A stretch of 64,000 bases of DNA, from contig NC_061115.1 of the NCBI RefSeq assembly GCF_002878395.1, forward strand, positions 213,917,268-213,981,267. Direction: 5' to 3'. Positions 58,640 through 64,000 of the stretch are shown here, piece by piece. The position numbers and the translations under genes were made by a program. Under the pieces are notes generated by a model, which searched no databases, was not told where the DNA came from, and saw only the letters and a program-made list of their open reading frames with translations. Within the stretch, counting starts at the first letter, position 1; every line of letters begins with the position of its first letter. This DNA comes from Capsicum annuum (lineage: Eukaryota; Streptophyta; Magnoliopsida; Solanales; Solanaceae).

Positions 58640-59330
58640 CAAATTCGTACTATATACAACAACTAATTTGTATATACAAAACTGAAAAATGAATTCCAAC
58701 GAAAAGAAATCTTTTATTCGAATACTAGTTATTATCGACTAAAATTCAAATTTAATGTATAACAATTGTATCTCAATTTTCACATTACATAACAACACAG
58801 ATAACTTTGAATTTTAAAAAAAGAATTTCGATCAAATCATTTCTTTTAGAACTGATAAAATTCATATACGATCTCAGATTTTTTAATTCCGCGACTGTTA
58901 TGCAATTTTGTTATAAGTTTTTCAGTAATTTTGTAATTTTATTTTATGAAACACACAAATAGAATCAAGTTTGTTTAAATCTTAAATGCGTGCTATATAC
59001 AACAATTAATTCGTATATACAAAGCTACAAAACCAATACAAACAAAAAATAATTTTAGTCGAACACTAGTTATCCTAAACTAAAATTCAAATTTAACGTA
59101 TAAAAATTGCATCTCAACTTTCAAATAACAGAACAACAAGAACAAATTTGAAATTGAAAAAAAAATCGCTTAAACCATTTTTTATGAGAATTGATAATAT
59201 TCGTATAAGATTTCAAATTTTTGAATCGCGCGACAGTTTGTTACAAGTTTTTCAGCAATTTCGCACTTTAATTTTATGAAAACCACAAATAGAATAGAGT
59301 TAGTTGTTCAATACTTGTAATTGGACCATT
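58640..59330. repeat. Direct duplication of about 330 bp near the MULE right end
   Basis: ATACAACAACTAATTTGTATATAC, TTATTCGAATACTAGTTAT and TGTTATAAGTTTTTCAG...AATTTTATTTTATGAAA at 58653-58960 recur, diverged, at 58993-59285. Confidence 0.75.
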
Positions 59331-59775
59331 GTATTTTTAATATTTTCTTCAAAATTTTAGTCAATCAGCAAAAAAAATAACATGAAGAAAAACGTTTTTG
59401 AATTTGAATCTGTATTTTGAATTTGATTTGAGTTGCTGATTATGGAAAACATTTTTTAAATTTCATTTAGTAGTTGTAATTTAATGGTTGTGGTAAAAAA
59501 AGAGCTTTATAAGGTAAAAGAATCTGTAAAATTAAATGTGTCATAAATTAAGGAACACGTGCCATAAATTAAGGAACAGTTTTTTTCCCTTATTTAACTC
59601 AAACAGATTAGCATTAAATTTGGAAGGAAATCTTTGATTGTATACGTATTTAAATAGCAACAGTTTACTGAAATACAAAATACATATTGCTATTTTTGTA
59701 ATTTTGAAACTGTTGCTACAAAAGTTACAATTACGACTCTATAGTTGCTATTTTTGAAATTTTTCCTTTTTTCTC

Positions 59776-60850
59776 TCCTTTTAAATTCAGCAAACAAACA
59801 CCCCAGTCCCTTGACCCAATCAACCAAGGCCCGGTTTCAACTCTAATGACCCGACCCAATCCTCTTATGTTTTACCCATTAACAAGCAGCAGCAACACGG
59901 ACAATCAATAACAACATATACACCGACAACCAACAACGACCCCGATTCCATCGACCCAATGACTTGAACCCAGCGACCCATCGACTAACGGTCCCAAAAT
60001 CGAAACCGACCCGACCCGACCCGACCCTGACCCACACGGATTCACAAATAAAGGTGTCAAAGCTTTTAGAAAGGTGCCGAGTTGGCTTTCTAATGTACAA
60101 ATTTTGTACTGCTGAGTTAGTTCAGTACAAGTTCGTAGATACATGGGTGAATTTGGTTAGTTATAGGAAGAATTTCTTCTTCCTAATTTCCTATTGGTTG
60201 AGTTTAATGGAATCTCTCAAAAAATCAAAAATCTAAATCTGGTAAAAGATGAGGCAAAAACTTGTCCCCGTCCAAAAAATTCAAAAATATCCCAATTGGC
60301 AAATTCCGAGATTACCCCGTTCCAAATTTTCCCACATCGGTTGGGCTCCGAGAATTTCACCTTAGGTTGTTTTCTATAAATAGCTCAATGTGGAGCAATT
60401 TAGTGTTTGTTTGGATGGTGGTTGATCATGATTTTATATAGTATGGTATGATATGCCCAATGACCTTAGTCTTTTACTTTCTCTCTTTTATGTGCGTATT
60501 TGTTTTTCGTTTATTTAAACTTAGTTAAAATCTCTACTAAATCGTATAAATTTGTTTTACACAAATGATTTTTTAAAAATCAATCACTTTTCAACAAATC
60601 AATCTTATTGAAGTTAGTTAAAAAATATCTTCAAACATTCTGAATAACCGCAAGTTAGCAGACGTTTGAGATGCCTTAAAAATTTTTCTAAAATGTTAAT
60701 TGGAACCGCTTGCTCAGAATCTTTTAATTTTAAATGATTTTTCTGTTTTGGATTATTTAAAGTAACTTTATAAAGGTTTCTTAATTCCTTTTCAAAATTA
60801 AGTGGCGATTCTGAAATTAAAATTTTCTCAAAATAATTATCACCTGCTTG
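59776..60850. other. Intergenic DNA with (GACCC)n and a promoter-like site
   Basis: A CGACCCGACCCGACCCGACC tract lies at 60008-60033. TCCCACATCGGTTGGGCTCC near 60330 and TCTATAAATAGCTC near 60373 form a promoter-like pair often seen upstream of plant genes or in LTRs; no coding exon follows that I recognise. Confidence 0.4.
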
Positions 60851-60854
60851 CTTG

Positions 60855-61794
60855 CTTCATAATTTTACTATATCATCCTTAATTAATTATTACATGATAT
60901 TTAAGTATTAAAAGAATAATAATATTTAATAAAAAGATAAAACACACGTTTATGACCTTCAATTTTAATTTTTATATATCACCCCTAATTAATTATTATA
61001 AGTCATCTAAATGTTAAAAAAATAATAATATTTAATAAAAGAAGATAAAATAGATATAAAATAATCAATTACCTCGTGATATTTTGAATTAAGTTGACAT
61101 CTTATATGAAGTCTACATAAAAAAAATTTCATAAGTATTTTTATAGCATCACTTCTAATTAGTTATTATGAGTTACTTAAAACATGCCTACTTAACTACT
61201 TCAATCTTGGTATTTGGTTGACGTCAAAATTATATCAGTATTGTTTAAATTGGAATAGAAGAAAAAAATATTATAAATTACAATAATTAAAAGTTTAAAG
61301 TAATTTTAAAATGTAATTGACTATCAATGCCACAAAAATTTGAACAAGGAGAGCATTATAAATTAGCTAATAACTTAAAAAAATAAATTACAATGTCAAA
61401 AAGATATTATAAATTACAATAATTAACAACTTAAAATATCTAAAAAAACAATTAATTTGTTATATATTTTTAAAAATATATTTTTTATAAATTACATAAA
61501 AGTACTACAAATTGCAATAGTTAACGACTTAAAATATCTAAAAAAAAATATTTAATTTGTTATGTATTTTAGAAAAATACATAAAAAAATATATTAATCA
61601 CAATAATTAACAACTAAAAAAAATTAAAAATATAAAATATTTGATTGACTCTTGAAATGTTGTGTAGGTGTCATATTAACAACTTAAATTATCAACTAAA
61701 TAAATAAAGGTTTTAATTATATGATAAAATTGCACATAGCGTAAAATGTTTAAGTATCAATATTGAGCCATGCTAGCACGGCGTAGCCGCCTAG
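60855..61794 (+). mobile_element. Non-autonomous Helitron, family 2
   Basis: Colinear with 26230-27285 over nearly 1 kb. The 3' end has hairpin CGGC-GTA-GCCG (61779-61789) followed by CCTAG and host T at 61795. The 5' end is not exact. No coding capacity. Confidence 0.7.
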
Positions 61795-61850
61795 TTATTA
61801 ATATATATATATAAGAGAGAGTTTCACGAGCTTCCCGTTGTCCTGCTTGC

Positions 61851-62670
61851 TGATACCAAACGGTATCTAAATGAGCACAAAACAGTCCACACGAACAAGA
61901 CACTAAACGGAAACAACAAACTCAAACTTAAACGATAAAGAAGATATGTAACTTGACACAATGAGAACTCATAATGCAGCAACTAAAGAGTGTATCAATA
62001 CTCTAAAACCTCCACAAAACAAGTTAACAAGCACCACGTTCTTACAAAACACAAGAGAAACTCAGTTCACTCAAGCACTCTCGTTTCTAGCCGATACTCA
62101 CAACACAAGAAGAAACTATTTCTTGTGATGTCAAAGTGGTGGTCTACTCTCTTCTTGAAAGGAAAGTGATGTTCAATATTACAAGTGATTTCAAGAATAA
62201 GCTAACTATGGAGAACAAAACTAAAAGGATCCTATAAATAGTCTATTACAAAAGTCACGAGGAAAGGACCCTTCTACCCTTAATGAAAGGGGCGGTTTTG
62301 GGATGCAAAAGTGGAAAAATTTGGCATGTTTTGTAACACCTAAGGAAATTCCTCACATGTCAATGCATATACTCCTTTGAGCGGCTCCAATACATGCTTC
62401 AATACGTCCACTTTCATAAACGTGCCTTGAAGCCTTTGTAGTTCCCGCGCTTGGCTCCTATTGATTGTTCTCGAGCCCATGATGCCCGTATAATCCTCTC
62501 CATCTTGTCCTTCAATTGAGGCGCCTCTTGAGTGTATAAACTACTCCCCCTTCCTTCACTTGGACAAGGCTTTGAAAAAGGCTTCAAAAGGTCTTCAATT
62601 CATTTGCAAATCCGAAACTTGAACCTTTGACCAAAAACTTGTAATCCTTGTGCTCCTCATGCTTGTATCA
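61851..62670 (-). mobile_element. Solo LTR with 5-bp duplication CTTGC
   Basis: 820 bp from TGATACCAAACGG to CATGCTTGTATCA; CTTGC precedes (61846-61850) and follows (62671-62675). On the minus strand it starts TGATACAAG and has TTTGTAATAGACTATTTATAGGAT, which parallels the TATA region of the 2608-6145 LTRs, so it is a distant relative in reverse orientation. Confidence 0.9.
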
Positions 62671-62689
62671 CTTGCCGAAGGGTTCAGCT

Positions 62690-63133
62690 AGTTGCTCCAT
62701 AATTTTACTATACCACTTCTAATTAATTATATGTCATTTACATATTAAAAAAATAATAATATTAATAAATAAAGTAAAATAGACATTTATGATATGTTTG
62801 TTTCAGCTACTTCAACCTTAATTTTACTGTATCGTCCCTAATTAATTTTATCATACGTTATTTATGTATTAAAAAATTAATAATATTTTATAAAAAAAAT
62901 AAAATAGATATTTATGACATGTCTGTTTCAGCTGTTTCAACCGTAATTTTACTGTATCTCTCCAAATTAATTATTATAAGTCATTTAAATATTAAAAAGG
63001 TTATAAAGTTATCTAAATATTAAAAATTTAATAATATTTAATTTTAAATTAACTTAACTTCTTATATGAGGTCCACTTAATTTTTTTTCCTCAAGTATTT
63101 TTTATAGTAATTTTTCTATATCACTTCTAATGT
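62690..63133 (+). mobile_element. Helitron family 2, third copy, degenerate
   Basis: TTGCTCCATAATTTTACTATACCAC resumes, across the solo LTR, the sequence ending CCGTTGTCCTGCTTGC at 61850. Internal partial repeats of the AATTTTACTGTATC..CTAATTAATTA block recur every 120 bp or so. Confidence 0.6.
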
Positions 63134-64000
63134 GTTATTATAAGTAATTTAATACATCTCTGTTTTGCTGCTTCAATCGTGATTTTACTATCTCACCCTA
63201 ATTAATTCTTATTACCATCTAAGCATTATGTCACTTAAATTAAAATAGAACAAAAAGTATTATAAATCATAATAATTAAAAAAAGTAAATTATTTAAAAA
63301 GTATAATTGACTATCAATGCCAAGAAATTTTGAACAAAATTTGTATGCTTTGGCACAACTTCATTGGTCCTTTATGAGTTACTATAATTAATTTAATACA
63401 TATCTGATTTGCTGCTTCAATCGTGATTTTACTATCTCACCCTAATTAATTCTTATTATCATCTAAGTATTATGTCACTTAAATTAAAATAGAACAAAAA
63501 GTATTATAAATCATAATAATTAAAAAAAGTAAATTATTTAAAAAGTATAATTGACTATCAATGCCAAGAAATTTTGAACAAAATTTGTATGCTTTGGCAC
63601 AACTTCATTGGTCCTTTATGAGTTACTATAATTAATTTAATACATATCTGATTTGCTGCTTCAATCGTGATTTTACTATCTCACCCTAATTAATTCTTAT
63701 TACCATCTAAGCATTATGTCACTTAAATTAAAATAGAACAAAAAGTATCGTAAATCATAATAATTACAAAAAGTAAATTATTTAAAAAGTATAATTGACT
63801 ATCAATGCCAAAAAATTTTGAACAAAATTTGTATGCTTTGACACAACTTCATTGGTCCTTTATGAGTTACTATAAGTAATTTAATACATATGTGCTTTGC
63901 TGCTTCAATCGTGATTTTACTATCTCACCCTAATTAATTCTTATTACCATCTTAGCATTATGTCACTTAAATTAAAATAGAACAAAAAGTATTGTAAATC
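63134..64000 (+). repeat. 244-bp tandem array, at least 3.5 units, open at the window edge
   Basis: CTTCAATCGTGATTTTACTA occurs at 63171, 63415, 63659 and 63903, exactly 244 bp apart each time. Units 2 and 3 are almost identical. The unit includes the CTATCAATGCCA(A/C)(G/A)AAATTTTGAAC block of Helitron family 2, so the array grew from that element. Confidence 0.95.

Larger units (their letters stand above)
52515..59766. mobile_element. Mutator-like element (MULE), complete by its termini
   Basis: TTTTTTCTC at 52506-52514 and at 59767-59775 is a perfect 9-bp target duplication, the Mutator hallmark. The element begins GGAAAAATTACATAAACTAGC and ends with the complement (AAATTTTTCC, TAGTTGCTATTTTTG). 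TIRs are imperfect, with repeated AATAGCAA and ACAAAAATAGC words over 100 bp. It contains a ULP-like fragment (plus), a transposase fragment (minus), a solo LTR and an N gap. With the solo LTR removed the element is about 4.6 kb. Confidence 0.88.

Overview
This is nuclear DNA from a flowering plant. It is AT-rich, has introns, and is packed with transposons. The ULP-like/DUF1985 transposon genes, the tRNA-derived SINE, the long-LTR chromovirus-like solo LTRs and the Helitron termini together suggest Solanaceae, probably pepper (Capsicum). That genus call is an inference from remembered family resemblance. I see no intact single-copy host gene: almost everything is a transposon, a transposon-borne gene, or a broken copy of a host gene.

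Layout: 1-2399 is the decayed 3' half of a Ty1/copia element. 2608-6145 is a complete non-autonomous LTR retrotransposon with a 5-bp target duplication, a PBS and a polypurine tract. A solo LTR of the same family (8277-9022) sits inside a hAT-like MITE. 10391-11560 (minus) is an intron-containing NOP56-like pseudogene. 11800-13010 is LTR-like. 14280-14426 (minus) is one exon of a CDPK-related kinase, cut by a long solo-LTR-like element (14427 to about 16860). 17-28 kb holds MITEs, foldback elements, two tRNA-derived SINEs and nested Helitrons.

The core, 28-52 kb, is a cluster of Mutator-related elements. It contains a captured phospholipase D C2 fragment beside a ULP (C48 protease) C-terminal fragment, a dead MURA-like transposase, and two convergent DUF1985/ULP-like genes (41.6-45.1 kb plus, 47.0-49.5 kb minus). 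Small minus-strand genes (GRF zinc finger plus membrane anchor, coiled coil, and one unknown) lie downstream of or between them. The whole 30.7-50.3 kb block is threaded with a palindromic short repeat (core CATCTGTTGCAACAGATG) that fills its introns and spacers and that I do not see outside it. A 440-bp-arm inverted duplication lies at 35.5-36.5 kb, and a 185-206-bp repeat array split by copia pol lies at 38.0-40.4 kb.

52515-59766 is one exactly delimited MULE (9-bp target duplication TTTTTTCTC). It carries another ULP-like fragment, a minus-strand MURA fragment, a 100-N assembly gap, and a 2.6-kb solo LTR that landed in a 68-bp tandem repeat. 60.8-64.0 kb is Helitron-family DNA, holding a solo LTR with a perfect 5-bp duplication and ending in a 244-bp tandem array that runs off the window.

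The coding units appear to belong to a MULE/ULP transposon system: transposase, DUF1985/ULP proteins and small accessory ORFs. Every large copy is disabled by stops, frameshifts or loss of catalytic residues.
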